A DNA stretch of 64,000 nt. Source: Flavobacterium flevense. GTDB lineage: Bacteria; Bacteroidota; Bacteroidia; Flavobacteriales; Flavobacteriaceae. A model generated the notes under the pieces. The model saw only the letters and a program-made list of their open reading frames with translations, ran no database searches and was not told the origin of the DNA. Positions 27,371 to 36,927 of the stretch are shown in pieces. The stretch lies in the NCBI RefSeq assembly GCF_900142775.1, contig NZ_FRCC01000001.1:310001-374000 (forward strand). The letters are read 5' to 3'. Position numbers and translations under genes: made by a program. Every line of letters begins with the position of its first letter. The first letter of the stretch is position 1.

Positions 27371-29665
27371 TTATTCTTCAATTATTTGATCTGATTTAGA
27401 AGGCGGAACTTGTTTAGTTCCCCATGTTTTAGAAGGCGTTGCAGCCATTTCAAATTCTAATACACCACCTGCAACAATATCACTGTGTTCAATAAAGGCA
27501 TTTTCGAATGCTTTTCCGTTTAATGTTACCGATTTGATGTATTTGTTTTTATCCGAAAGATTTTTGGCTTTGATCGTAAAATCTTTTCCGTTTTCCTGAT
27601 GAATCACCGTTTGTTTGAAATAAGGAGAATTAATCAAATAATACGATTGTCCCGCATTAGGATACAAGCCCATCATGTGAAAAGCCAACCAAGAAGACAT
27701 GGCACCCGAATCGTCATTACCGGGAATCCCGTTTCGGCTGCTGTTGTAATTTTTATCTATAATTTGGTGAATGCGGTCGTTACTCAAATCAGGACGACCA
27801 ATCCAGTGGTATAAATTTGGACTCAAAAACGAAGGCTCATTGGCTACATTGTAAAATTGCTTATCAAATAGCGTATTTAATCTTTTTTTGAATGCTTCAT
27901 TACCGCCTGTTTTTTTGATTAACATCGCTACATCATGCGGCACTGAAAGCGAATATTCCCAAGAACTTGCTTCGTAAAAAACGCCACACCACCAGCAAAC
28001 ACAATTAGGCCAATCCTGCGCTAAAGGCGTGTAAGGAACATACGAAATTTTTCCGTTGGTTGCAGCACATTGAATACTGTCTACCCATTTTCTATTGGAA
28101 TCTTTAGGCATGATAAAACCACGGGAACCATTGTCTTCAATATCTCGCCAAAGGTTTTGCCAGTTGTCAGCCTGCTTGATAAAACGCCAATATTCTCCTT
28201 TACGTTTGGTTCCTTTAGCTACAATTGCCAGACAATAATCATTATACGAATATTCTAAAGTCCGGTTTCCGGAACGCACATAATCCGTGGAAACATAACC
28301 CAAACGGTTGTAATCCACTAATCCGCCACGACCTTCTTTTTCTTCATTTCCACCCGGAGGAAACATCGCGTCTTTCATCATCGCTTCCAGAGCTAATTTA
28401 TAATTAATGCCTTCCAGTCCTTTTACAAAAGCATCGGCAATAACCACCTCAGCATTCGAACCACCCTGAGTTCGTCCATTCGAATTTCCACTTCTTGCTT
28501 CCGGCAAATAACCATCGCGTTTGTAAATTTGCAACATGGCGTTCACAATATCAATTTCGCGTTTAGGATCTAAAAGCGTAATTAATGGACTTGAAGAACG
28601 ATAAGTATCCCAAATGGCATAAAAATCATCATAATAAGGTGAATCATTTTCCCATAACGGATTTTCTCCTGTACGATCCACCGGCATCAACATAGTATGA
28701 TACAAACCCGTATAAAACATGGTTTTCTTTTCTGTCGAAGCTTCTTTTTCAACTTCCACTCTTTGCAATAAATTATCCCATTTTTGTTGGGTTTCGGCAA
28801 GCTCTTTATTAAAATCCCAATGCGGAATTTCGTTATCGATATTTTCTCTGGCTTTCAACGAACTGATGAAAGAAATTCCTATTTTCATGTTCACTGTCTT
28901 GTTTGCTAAGCTTTCGAAAAATAACATTGCTCCGGTTTTCTTTCCGTTGTCCACCTGATTTTTTTCATTAGGAAAAAATTTTTCACCTTTCCAGGTTGAG
29001 AAAGAAGTAAATGGCTGATCGAATACTGCCGAAAAATAAACGGTATAAGTTCCCCCATTGTTCCAACCACCACGAATTTTTGTGTGACCACGAACCTCAG
29101 TATCCGAAATCACTTCTACCTGAGAACCCACAAATTGCTGTGCTTCCCTTCCATCAGGAATGATGGATTCGTCCAGATACCTGCCTAAATCTACTTTAAT
29201 GGCGTTTTTAGTATTCGAATTAAAAACAAATTTGTAAAAAGCGGCTCTGTCAGAAGTGGTAATTTCTGTTTGAATATTCCATTTTTTCAATAAAGCACCA
29301 TAATATCCTAAGGCTACTTTTTCGTTTTCACGAAGTGATTCCTGTTTTATAGTTTCGAAATCTCCCGAAATTGGCATGATAGAAACATTCCCATATTTCG
29401 CTCCGCCACCCGTTCCACTCACATGCACCTGACTGAAACCATAAATGGGTTTAGACATATCGGTGGTAAAACCACTATTGGCATTCAAATCATTGTCCGG
29501 TCCTGGTTTGATCATTCCGTAAGGACATGACGGTCCTACGAAAACATTCCCCAATCCTTCTGACCCAATCATGGGGTCCACAAAACGATGATTTTGTGCA
29601 TTCAGACAAAAACATTGTAATAAGAAGGTTAAACAAACGAAAACGGAATTCTGGTTTTTCTTCAT
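27371..29665 (-). CDS. GH92 alpha-mannosidase (first of two)
   Basis: 764 residues with signal peptide MKKNQNSVFVCLTFLLQCFC. GH92 signatures: VDPMIGSEGLGNVFVGPSCP, HVSGTGGGAKYG, WDTYRSSSPLITLLDP and the C-terminal GNDDSGAMSSWLAFHMMGLYP. The family are Ca2+-dependent exo-alpha-mannosidases acting on 1,2-, 1,3-, 1,4- or 1,6-linkages. Together with the GH92 at 34457-36772 it implies two different mannose linkages, or mannose next to different sugars. A 17-bp hairpin separates it from the GH28 gene upstream. Confidence 0.92.
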   Translation of the reverse strand: MKKNQNSVFVCLTFLLQCFCLNAQNHRFVDPMIGSEGLGNVFVGPSCPYGMIKPGPDNDLNANSGFTTDMSKPIYGFSQVHVSGTGGGAKYGNVSIMPISGDFETIKQESLRENEKVALGYYGALLKKWNIQTEITTSDRAAFYKFVFNSNTKNAIKVDLGRYLDESIIPDGREAQQFVGSQVEVISDTEVRGHTKIRGGWNNGGTYTVYFSAVFDQPFTSFSTWKGEKFFPNEKNQVDNGKKTGAMLFFESLANKTVNMKIGISFISSLKARENIDNEIPHWDFNKELAETQQKWDNLLQRVEVEKEASTEKKTMFYTGLYHTMLMPVDRTGENPLWENDSPYYDDFYAIWDTYRSSSPLITLLDPKREIDIVNAMLQIYKRDGYLPEARSGNSNGRTQGGSNAEVVIADAFVKGLEGINYKLALEAMMKDAMFPPGGNEEKEGRGGLVDYNRLGYVSTDYVRSGNRTLEYSYNDYCLAIVAKGTKRKGEYWRFIKQADNWQNLWRDIEDNGSRGFIMPKDSNRKWVDSIQCAATNGKISYVPYTPLAQDWPNCVCWWCGVFYEASSWEYSLSVPHDVAMLIKKTGGNEAFKKRLNTLFDKQFYNVANEPSFLSPNLYHWIGRPDLSNDRIHQIIDKNYNSSRNGIPGNDDSGAMSSWLAFHMMGLYPNAGQSYYLINSPYFKQTVIHQENGKDFTIKAKNLSDKNKYIKSVTLNGKAFENAFIEHSDIVAGGVLEFEMAATPSKTWGTKQVPPSKSDQIIEE

Positions 29666-29697
29666 GACTTTTATTTTTAAATACTAAGAATCTGTTT

Positions 29698-29752
29698 AAG
29701 AATCATCAAAATTAATTCCCCTTCCCTAAAGGGTGTAATTTTGATGATTCTT
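29698..29752. other. Long intergenic hairpin
   Basis: A 17-bp perfect stem (AAGAATCATCAAAATTA at 29698-29714 with its complement at 29736-29752) has a 21-nt loop that can itself fold on CCCT/AGGG. It lies between the GH28 stop and the GH92 start. No T-run follows on the minus strand, so it may set mRNA processing or stability inside the operon rather than terminate. Confidence 0.55.
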
Positions 29753-29762
29753 GAAGCAATTT

Positions 29763-31349
29763 TTAAGGTATTGTTTTTATATTCAATTCTTTCAAATCTG
29801 TTTTAGCTTCAGCCACATTTTTTAAAACAACTTGTTCGTGTTTTGCTTCCGGCAAATCAATTTGTTCCATATTCAAATTTTGAACATCATCAAAAACAAA
29901 TGCAGGTCGGAAATCAGCATTATCCAAAGTAACTTTTACATTTTTAAAACTAATTCCTTTAGCATGACGCACATAAAATGCCCAGGCTGGTAATTCGCCA
30001 AACATCGAAAACTCAGGATAATCTTTAACTTTTTCCGGCACTTGATCCAATCGGTTTAATGGTACGTAAGCCATTCCTTTAGTCGCTCTGCCGGGATATG
30101 AAATAGTAATATTTTCTAAATTGACATTCTCAATTTGGTATCCCGGAATCCCAACAATTGACGATGGAAACGGATTGTGAAAAAAATCGACTTCAGGACC
30201 TCTTAAATCATAATTGATATCCGGTCGTCCAAAAGGCAGCTGCACTTTTACATCTTTAATACTTACATTTTTGATGCTTCCTGCTTTTTCGCCGCTTCGT
30301 TGTCCTATTCGAATAAAAATAGCATTCCCTGTATTTACCGCATTAATATTCGAAACCGAAATATTTTCTATGGCAGCTCCATCAACCGATTCGATAGCAA
30401 TTGCGGAACGAAACGTATCATAGACTTCTATATCTTTTATTACCACATTTTTAAATCCGCCGTAAGATGCTGTTCCAAATTTTATGGCACTGGCACTGGA
30501 TTTTATCGTACAATTAGCAATATAAATGCCATCATTAGCATATCCCGGATAATAGGATTTTAAACAAATTCCATCATCGGCAGTGTCTAAATCACAATTA
30601 GTAACTTTAACATTTTTACAATCGGTGATGTCAATTCCGTCATTATTCCAATACGAACGATTGACCACTTTTAATCCGTTTATATTTAGATTAGCACACA
30701 ATTCGAAAGACAATCCCCAGCAGGAAGCAGCACCAACTTCCAAACCTTCAATGGCTACATTTTCACACTGAGAAAAACGAAACAACTTAGGTCTCATCGT
30801 TTCATTAGGTCTGTTTCTTCGAATTGTATAATTAGGATCTACCACAATTCCGGCATGATGCAGGCTGTCAATATGTAGAGCCAATTCTAAACCTTGTCCG
30901 TCTATTTTTCCTTTTCCATACAATTTCACATTCGTTGCTTTATGCGCTAAAACTAAAGCCATTTGGGAGTTATCATCTTTTTTAGGAGAATCCGGTCTTC
31001 CCGGAAATTCCATTTTGATATAATCGCCGGGATTCGTACTTCCTAACAAAACCGCTCCTTCTTCCAGACGTAAACTCACATTCGATTTCATTTGAATACT
31101 GCCCGATAAAAAATCTCCTTTTGGAAAAACAACACATCCGCCTTTGTTTTTAAAAGCGGCATCAATCGCTTTTTGAATAACAATGGTATTCAGGGTTTTT
31201 CCATCTGCTTTTGCACCATAATTAGTAATTAAAAACTCTTTTGAAGTTTTTGCTGTTTTTTGTGCCTGGGTTTTGAATCCCAACAAAAAAACGCCTACTA
31301 ATAAGGCTATAAAAAACAGTTTTGGAATTATTTTTAACATCATATTCAT
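29763..31349 (-). CDS. Divergent GH28-family protein
   Basis: 528 residues with a signal peptide (FFIALLVGVFLLGFKTQAQK). The pectate-lyase-superfamily entry is FLITNYGAKADGKTL, followed by beta-helix coils. YWNNDGIDI and TADDGICLKS keep the first two GH28 acid motifs. The GHG motif position instead reads SAIKFGTASYGG, and the RIK position reads SAIAIESVDG, so the usual His and Arg-Lys are absent. It is probably still a uronidase-like beta-helix enzyme, but polygalacturonase activity should not be assumed. It sits inside the locus that also holds GH115, GH89 and GH92. Confidence 0.8.
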   Translation of the reverse strand: MNMMLKIIPKLFFIALLVGVFLLGFKTQAQKTAKTSKEFLITNYGAKADGKTLNTIVIQKAIDAAFKNKGGCVVFPKGDFLSGSIQMKSNVSLRLEEGAVLLGSTNPGDYIKMEFPGRPDSPKKDDNSQMALVLAHKATNVKLYGKGKIDGQGLELALHIDSLHHAGIVVDPNYTIRRNRPNETMRPKLFRFSQCENVAIEGLEVGAASCWGLSFELCANLNINGLKVVNRSYWNNDGIDITDCKNVKVTNCDLDTADDGICLKSYYPGYANDGIYIANCTIKSSASAIKFGTASYGGFKNVVIKDIEVYDTFRSAIAIESVDGAAIENISVSNINAVNTGNAIFIRIGQRSGEKAGSIKNVSIKDVKVQLPFGRPDINYDLRGPEVDFFHNPFPSSIVGIPGYQIENVNLENITISYPGRATKGMAYVPLNRLDQVPEKVKDYPEFSMFGELPAWAFYVRHAKGISFKNVKVTLDNADFRPAFVFDDVQNLNMEQIDLPEAKHEQVVLKNVAEAKTDLKELNIKTIP

Positions 31350-31445
31350 TTTTTACATTTTCTTTACTGAAACTCAAAAACACTTAAAATTCAAACACTT
31401 AAATCTTTAATAAAACAATATTTTACTTAAAAAAAAGCACAAAAA

Positions 31446-31490
31446 AAGTACACAGATGACACCGATTGATTAAGTATCATCTGTGCACTT
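31446..31490 (-). terminator. Hairpin terminator after the DUF4861-like gene
   Basis: AAGTACACAGATGA (31446-31459) pairs with TCATCTGTGCACTT (31477-31490) with one mismatch, around a 17-nt loop. On the minus strand the stem is followed by a run of seven T. It lies between the DUF4861-like stop (31548) and the GH28 start (31349), and the stem sequence resembles the CAGATT repeats elsewhere in the window. Confidence 0.6.
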
Positions 31491-31547
31491 CTTTTTTGAG
31501 TTTCAGAATTTCAAATCCTACAAAAAATCAAGCGCTGTATGTATGCT

Positions 31548-32396
31548 TTATTTTATGTAAGCTTCTAATTTATCTAAAGTATTTATTTCTTTTTCTCTGG
31601 CTGATGCTGATGCAATTTCAGTTGCTAAATATTTTGTTGGCTTAGAGATTAATAAATACTGTGTTCCATCATCGGTATTTTTCACATAATTTTTAGGATT
31701 GTATTTTATTGCTGCTCCAATTCCCACTACTTCTGCCGCTACATCTTCCGGATGTGTTCCCCAAACAGCGATATAATTCTCTCCTTTTTTAGTTTCGAAA
31801 CCTTTAAAATAATTTACCCCTGTAGCAAACTGTACTTTTTCGCCATTCAAACTAAAAGCTTCCACTTTAGCTTCTCTTTTTCCGGAGAAAACGGTAACAC
31901 GAACTTTGATATCTACTTTTTTCCCTTTGTAAGGCACACCTTTAGAAATCATCTCCATCCATGAAGTAGTTTCAGTTTTTCCAACACGAGCCAAACGATT
32001 CGTCACCGGATTCAACGAAACTAATTTTTCTCCGTCCCAAAGTTTTACTCCTCCTAAACCTACAGTTGACGCTACTTTATAATAATCAGCTCCCCAGCCT
32101 TCTTTTTGTTGTGTTGCCGTTGGGTACCAATGTGCTCCTTTTAATTCCAGTCCTGCCTTAGCTTTATTGTAAACATCAATTGCTACTTTATCACTAAAAT
32201 AGATTCGCAATGCCATCCATTCGTTTTCAACTGCCGGTCCATGATGACCAATAACTGAGTACAAATCCCCGGATTCAGAACCAATATCAGTCAGATAACT
32301 TATTTTATCGGCTTTCATATACAAACTGGTGTCTGTATTATTCTGTCCAAAACAAATACCTCCCAACAGCAAAGCAGCCATAAATGATAATTTCAT
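31548..32396 (-). CDS. Secreted DUF4861-like protein
   Basis: 282 residues with signal peptide MKLSFMAALLLGGICFGQ. The sequence (YSVIGHHGPAVENEWMALRI, LELKGAHWYPT, WGADYYKV, VGLGGVKLWDG) matches my memory of DUF4861 proteins, which occur in uronide-degrading loci of Bacteroidota; this family call is moderate. It seems short against the ~400-residue members I recall. The aromatic and Trp-rich stretches suggest carbohydrate contact. Upstream lies a 251-bp gap with repeat fragments and its likely promoter; downstream is a terminator-like hairpin. The catalytic role is unknown. Confidence 0.6.
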   Translation of the reverse strand: MKLSFMAALLLGGICFGQNNTDTSLYMKADKISYLTDIGSESGDLYSVIGHHGPAVENEWMALRIYFSDKVAIDVYNKAKAGLELKGAHWYPTATQQKEGWGADYYKVASTVGLGGVKLWDGEKLVSLNPVTNRLARVGKTETTSWMEMISKGVPYKGKKVDIKVRVTVFSGKREAKVEAFSLNGEKVQFATGVNYFKGFETKKGENYIAVWGTHPEDVAAEVVGIGAAIKYNPKNYVKNTDDGTQYLLISKPTKYLATEIASASAREKEINTLDKLEAYIK

Positions 32397-32503
32397 AATT
32401 TCAATTATTATAGATTAAACTTAATTTTCGTAAAAATAAGTAAACTTTCTACAATGCCCGAAAAATTCCTTTATTATTCAGGATACTCGCATTTATTTTT
32501 TTA

Positions 32504-32534
32504 GCCACGAATTTCACTAATTATCACTAATTCT
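32504..32534 (+). repeat. Dispersed repeat fragment, GCCACGAATTTCACTAATT type
   Basis: GCCACGAATTTCACTAATT continues as ATCACTAATTC. The reverse complement of the right end of the 55601-55696 repeat reads GCCACAAATTACACTAATT. A further fragment, GTCTTCGACAAGCTCAGAC (from about 32593), is an imperfect palindrome that looks like a widespread Bacteroidota intergenic repeat. Both are in the gap between the DUF4861-like gene and the 597-residue protein. Confidence 0.55.
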
Positions 32535-32647
32535 AATCGAAATTGCATTACACAAATTCATGCTGTTTTAATAATTCGTATAATTACAACGAGGTCTTCG
32601 ACAAGCTCAGACTGACAAAAAATCTATTATTAAACTTCTATAACTTC

Positions 32648-34441
32648 CTAAGAAATCGTCATTTTATGCTGAAACGGCGTTAAACCGGTAATATAAACAT
32701 GTACTCCTTCTGTTCGCAATGTACCCTGATGATAGGCATATTCTTCACTATCTAAGCTGTTCACGTTTTGATGTTCACCCAATCCAGGACCTAATTCGAT
32801 AACATCATTTCCCATACTTAGCTGGGCATTTCCTGATTTCAGAAAATAATTTCCTTTTTCTTCTACTGTTGCTCCTGTAATCTGAGTTCCTTCTTTAAAG
32901 CACATTTCAATAGTTATTTCCACATTAGGAGGTCCGTCAACTTTAAAATCCAAAGTCAGTTCTCCATTATTTTCTTCAATTTCAATAGTAGTTGTTTGCG
33001 TTTTTATATTCGAAGCAACCCTATTTTCAAAATCCATTTTGTTCCAAAATCTTTTATCTTTCGATTCTGATAATTGATAATCGCCATCTGCTTTCAGAAA
33101 TTCGGGAGCTAATGGCTGGTAATAATCACCTTGCTTCGTTTCTTTCAGAATGTATTTATTCCCTACTTTTTCGATACCATCACTACTGAAATAGCCCATT
33201 CTGAAAAACGAAGATGACAATCGCATGTATTTTAAAATCGCATCTCCTTTTCGATACATTAAAAAATTAGGATTAGACGATCTTCCGGAAACGATCATAA
33301 CCGGTTTATCATTTCCTCCAAATAAAGTTATCGAAGTTTTTCCGCGTCGAATTCGAGCCAAATTAGAAACAGCAAAAAACTTCTCAAAATCATTTGCGAT
33401 ATTCGATATCTCAGGAATTTGCTGCTGCAACTCCGGATTTTCGATAAAATCAATCAATGCATGCGATAAAACAGAATAATCAAAATCCGGACTTTTTTCA
33501 ATCAGATTGACCATATAAATAAACATGGGATTTGCTGTATGAATGGCCATAAAACGGTATTGCAAATAAAATTTAGATACCGTTAAATTCATAAACTGAT
33601 CCTGTCTTTTAGAATCTACTGTAACCAGATCGCCATTCGGTTCCGTGTAATAATAGTAAGTAATCAGGTTTTTTTCAACAATATCTAACAATTCCGGTTT
33701 ATTGAGCAAAGTGGCCATGGTAATCAAAGCCTTGTCAATCACTGCCGAATAAACTCCGCTTCGTTCCGAATAATGTCCATCCTGATTGAGATAAATGCCC
33801 TCAGCCAGCCATTGATTGATTCTGTTAATGTATCTGACATCCGGATAAAGCGAATTGATATGAGCCAAAGCCGCACAAACCACCCATCGGTGATTAGGAG
33901 TATGCACTCCGCCCGTTATCAAGGCTTCTCCAGCGTTCTGGATAAACTTTTTAAGTTTATTTCTTAGCGCTTCTAACTGCGTTTGTTTATTCGAATTTAA
34001 AACCGTGGCTGCTGAACAAATGGATTCCAACACAAAAGCCGTATCAGGTGGCGATTGTCTGTTTCCACCAGCATCAACAGTTCCATCGCTGTATTGCCCT
34101 TTCAATAAAATATCAGCCGATTGATTCAATCGCTCCGCAACAGTTTCCGACTTATAAAACTTGGATTCTGAATGAGAAATTGAAGCAACAAAAACTGCAA
34201 TAGTACCTGCCAAAGAACGGTAACTATTCAAACGAACATCTGAATCAATCCACTCTTTTTGAAGCAGTTCCTCTACCGTTTCATCATTATGTAAGAGTAG
34301 TTTTTTCATTAAATGAGAATCCTTTTTAGTTGCCGGGGCACTTAAAAAATGTTCATTTGCCAAAACAGCATCGCTAACCAAAGCACCAAGCAAGGATAGA
34401 CTTCCCAGTTTTAAAAATTCGCCACGACTAATTGGATTCAT
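32648..34441 (-). CDS. Secreted (alpha/alpha)-toroid-type carbohydrate enzyme, family uncertain
   Basis: 597 residues. The N-terminus MNPISRGEFLKLGSLSLLGA resembles a Tat-like or lipid-free signal. Residues about 40-330 are helical, with repeats typical of (alpha/alpha)6 barrels (GTVDAGGNRQSPPDTAFVLE, TPNHRWVVCAALAHI, NQDGHYSERSGVYSAVIDKA, PNGDLVTVDSKRQDQF). The C-terminal ~250 residues are beta-rich. The architecture recalls heparinase II/III-like lyases and GH154 (beta-glucuronidase). GH154 is my best guess, held weakly. The start is 15 bp after the GH92 gene, so the two are translationally close. Confidence 0.55.
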   Translation of the reverse strand: MNPISRGEFLKLGSLSLLGALVSDAVLANEHFLSAPATKKDSHLMKKLLLHNDETVEELLQKEWIDSDVRLNSYRSLAGTIAVFVASISHSESKFYKSETVAERLNQSADILLKGQYSDGTVDAGGNRQSPPDTAFVLESICSAATVLNSNKQTQLEALRNKLKKFIQNAGEALITGGVHTPNHRWVVCAALAHINSLYPDVRYINRINQWLAEGIYLNQDGHYSERSGVYSAVIDKALITMATLLNKPELLDIVEKNLITYYYYTEPNGDLVTVDSKRQDQFMNLTVSKFYLQYRFMAIHTANPMFIYMVNLIEKSPDFDYSVLSHALIDFIENPELQQQIPEISNIANDFEKFFAVSNLARIRRGKTSITLFGGNDKPVMIVSGRSSNPNFLMYRKGDAILKYMRLSSSFFRMGYFSSDGIEKVGNKYILKETKQGDYYQPLAPEFLKADGDYQLSESKDKRFWNKMDFENRVASNIKTQTTTIEIEENNGELTLDFKVDGPPNVEITIEMCFKEGTQITGATVEEKGNYFLKSGNAQLSMGNDVIELGPGLGEHQNVNSLDSEEYAYHQGTLRTEGVHVYITGLTPFQHKMTIS

Positions 34442-34456
34442 ACTCTTTATTTTTTA

Positions 34457-36772
34457 CTAATTAGACAATGAAAACGGTCTGCTTTCTTTAGCCGTTCCCC
34501 ATGATTTATCAGGCTGATCACCCATTTCGAAATCTAAAACTCCTCCCTTTATAATCGAAAAATGATCTAAATAAGTTTTATCATATTCTACTCCATTGAA
34601 TTTTATTTTCTGAATATAATTTTTCCCGGAAGAAGCTCCTTTTGCATTAATGACCAATGCTTTTCCGTTTTCTAAACGGAGGGTAATTTTATCAAAATGA
34701 GGTCCTGAAATCACATATTGCGGAACGGATGGCGCTACCGGATAAAATCCTAAAGCTGCAAAAACATACCAGGCAGACATTTGTCCGGCATCGTCATTTC
34801 CGCTTAAGCCGCCTACATCATTACTGTATTCGGTTTTCATGATCTGGGTTACCAATTCCTGTGTTTTCCAGGCTTGTCCTGAATAATTATACAAAAACGG
34901 AATTTGGTGACCGGGTTCATTTCCATGCCAGTATTGTTTGGCGGCATGGAAACGATCCAAGTTGGTATTAAACCCATCTTCTCCTCCCATTAAATTCATT
35001 AATCCGTTGATATCCTGCGGTACATACCAGGTATATTGATAAGGTGTTCCTTCTGTGATGTAGGGTTTTCTGATCAATTTATCAAAATCTTTAGTAAAAG
35101 TCCCGTCAGCAAAACGTCCTCTTACAGCAGAATCAGCGACACTATAGACATTTTGATAATTCAAAGCCCTTTTTTTCAGCAAATTGGCGTGAAAGGTATC
35201 ACCTCGTTTTTTAGCTATTTGATACAATGCAAAATCATCAAAAGCATATTCTAAAGTTCTGGAGACCTGTTCTCCTTTATGAAACGATTCTTTTACCTCA
35301 TCTTCTAAGGGTACAAATCCGTTTTTTAAATACGAATCTAAAGCACGACGTCCTTTGCCATTTACATAATCGGCATGATTTTCCGGCGTTTTAAATGCGT
35401 TTTGTATCAGATAACCATATTCTTTATCTGAAATTTGAATGTTATTTTTCAGGTAAGCATCGGCTATTGCTGCTATTGCGTGATCGCCTATCATTGCTGA
35501 TGTATAACTATTCCAGCATGGAAAAATAGGCATCCATCCGCCTTGTTCTGCCATGGAGAAAAGACTTTTCATCATTTGTCCATTCACTTTTGGCGTCAGC
35601 ATATTAAACAATGGCAGCGACGATCTGTAAATATCCCACATGGAAAAATCAGTAAAATAATCTTCATTCCCACTATTCATCACCTGTTTTCCTCCGTTAA
35701 AACTTAGATAAGTTCCATCAACATCATTAAACGTTCTTGGCTGTAAATAACTATGATACAAAGCGGTATAAAACTTCACTTTGTCATCATTATTAGTGCC
35801 TTCAACTTTCACTTTTGAAAGCAGTGTTTCCCATGTTTCTTTTAAATTTTCTTTGGCTTCAGCAAAATCCAAATCTTTTGTTTCAGCTTCTAAGTTCTTT
35901 CTCGCTAGCTCAATACTGGTAAACGAAGTTCCAATTTTAGCTTCGATAGTTTCTCCTTTTTCAACCATAAAAGAAATATAAGCTCCTATATTTTCCTGAT
36001 TAGCAATTTGTATGTTTCCATCCAATATTTTTTCATTTTGATAAACACCATACTTATCAGAACTTTTACTCAATTTGACAACAAAATATCCGCTAAAACC
36101 TGCTTTATCACCCCAACCCTGATAGATTTTATGTGCCGGATTATAACCTGTAATTTCGTTTCTCTCGGCATTAATTTGGATAAACCCTTCTCCTTCATCA
36201 CTGTTTGGGTTCACAATAATGTGTGCTTCACCTGAATTTTCGAATGTAAATTGGAACAAACCACAACGTTTAGTTGCTGTCATATTCACATCAATCTTAT
36301 AATCAGCCAGATTTACATTATAATTATAGGGAGTAGTTTTCTCAGTATCATGTGAAAAACTGGATGCTCTGTCATCGGCTTGGCATTTCAATTTTCCTGT
36401 TATAGGCATAATAGTCATACTACCGTAATCCTGAACACAGGAACCACTCAACCAGTGACTTCCTCTAAAACCCGAAATCTTAGTATCAGTATAATAATAA
36501 GGCGCTACACATTTGGTTTCCGTTGATTTTGTCTGAGCAGTCCAATTGGTCATTCCAAAAGGAACGGTAACATAAGGCACCACCTGAGCATTATTCTCTT
36601 TTTCATCTTCTCCATGCTGTAAAGCACTAATAGTGGTTGATGGAGCCGTACCTATTAACGGATTAACTAAATCCACATAATTGCTCCCTGACTGTTTTAC
36701 GGAACAAGACAACAGGACTAATAAAACGGTTACGGCTAATAACCTATACTTTAATAAACGGTATAAATCCAT
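34457..36772 (-). CDS. GH92 alpha-mannosidase (second), lipoprotein
   Basis: 771 residues. The signal ends LLVLLSC (lipobox). GH92 motifs: YVDLVNPLIGTAPS, RGSHWLSGSCVQDYG, WDIYRSSLPLFNMLTP and GLSGNDDAGQMSAWYVFAALG. It is an exo-alpha-mannosidase of the same family as the 764-residue protein, but the two are clearly diverged, which suggests different linkage preference. A weaker copy of the susC-type operator motif lies 159-179 bp upstream, so it may have its own promoter besides read-through from susD. Confidence 0.92.
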   Translation of the reverse strand: MDLYRLLKYRLLAVTVLLVLLSCSVKQSGSNYVDLVNPLIGTAPSTTISALQHGEDEKENNAQVVPYVTVPFGMTNWTAQTKSTETKCVAPYYYTDTKISGFRGSHWLSGSCVQDYGSMTIMPITGKLKCQADDRASSFSHDTEKTTPYNYNVNLADYKIDVNMTATKRCGLFQFTFENSGEAHIIVNPNSDEGEGFIQINAERNEITGYNPAHKIYQGWGDKAGFSGYFVVKLSKSSDKYGVYQNEKILDGNIQIANQENIGAYISFMVEKGETIEAKIGTSFTSIELARKNLEAETKDLDFAEAKENLKETWETLLSKVKVEGTNNDDKVKFYTALYHSYLQPRTFNDVDGTYLSFNGGKQVMNSGNEDYFTDFSMWDIYRSSLPLFNMLTPKVNGQMMKSLFSMAEQGGWMPIFPCWNSYTSAMIGDHAIAAIADAYLKNNIQISDKEYGYLIQNAFKTPENHADYVNGKGRRALDSYLKNGFVPLEDEVKESFHKGEQVSRTLEYAFDDFALYQIAKKRGDTFHANLLKKRALNYQNVYSVADSAVRGRFADGTFTKDFDKLIRKPYITEGTPYQYTWYVPQDINGLMNLMGGEDGFNTNLDRFHAAKQYWHGNEPGHQIPFLYNYSGQAWKTQELVTQIMKTEYSNDVGGLSGNDDAGQMSAWYVFAALGFYPVAPSVPQYVISGPHFDKITLRLENGKALVINAKGASSGKNYIQKIKFNGVEYDKTYLDHFSIIKGGVLDFEMGDQPDKSWGTAKESRPFSLSN

Positions 36773-36927
36773 GTTTATCTCTTTGTTTTTTTGTTGAAGG
36801 AAAATCGTTTTTTAAGACAATGAAAACCGGTTCAACAGCAATAAATTTATATTTTGGGACGCTCTTTTTACTATTGATTTACTTTTAAAAGTATTTTCGA
36901 AAAAATGAATCATTATCAATACAAAAT

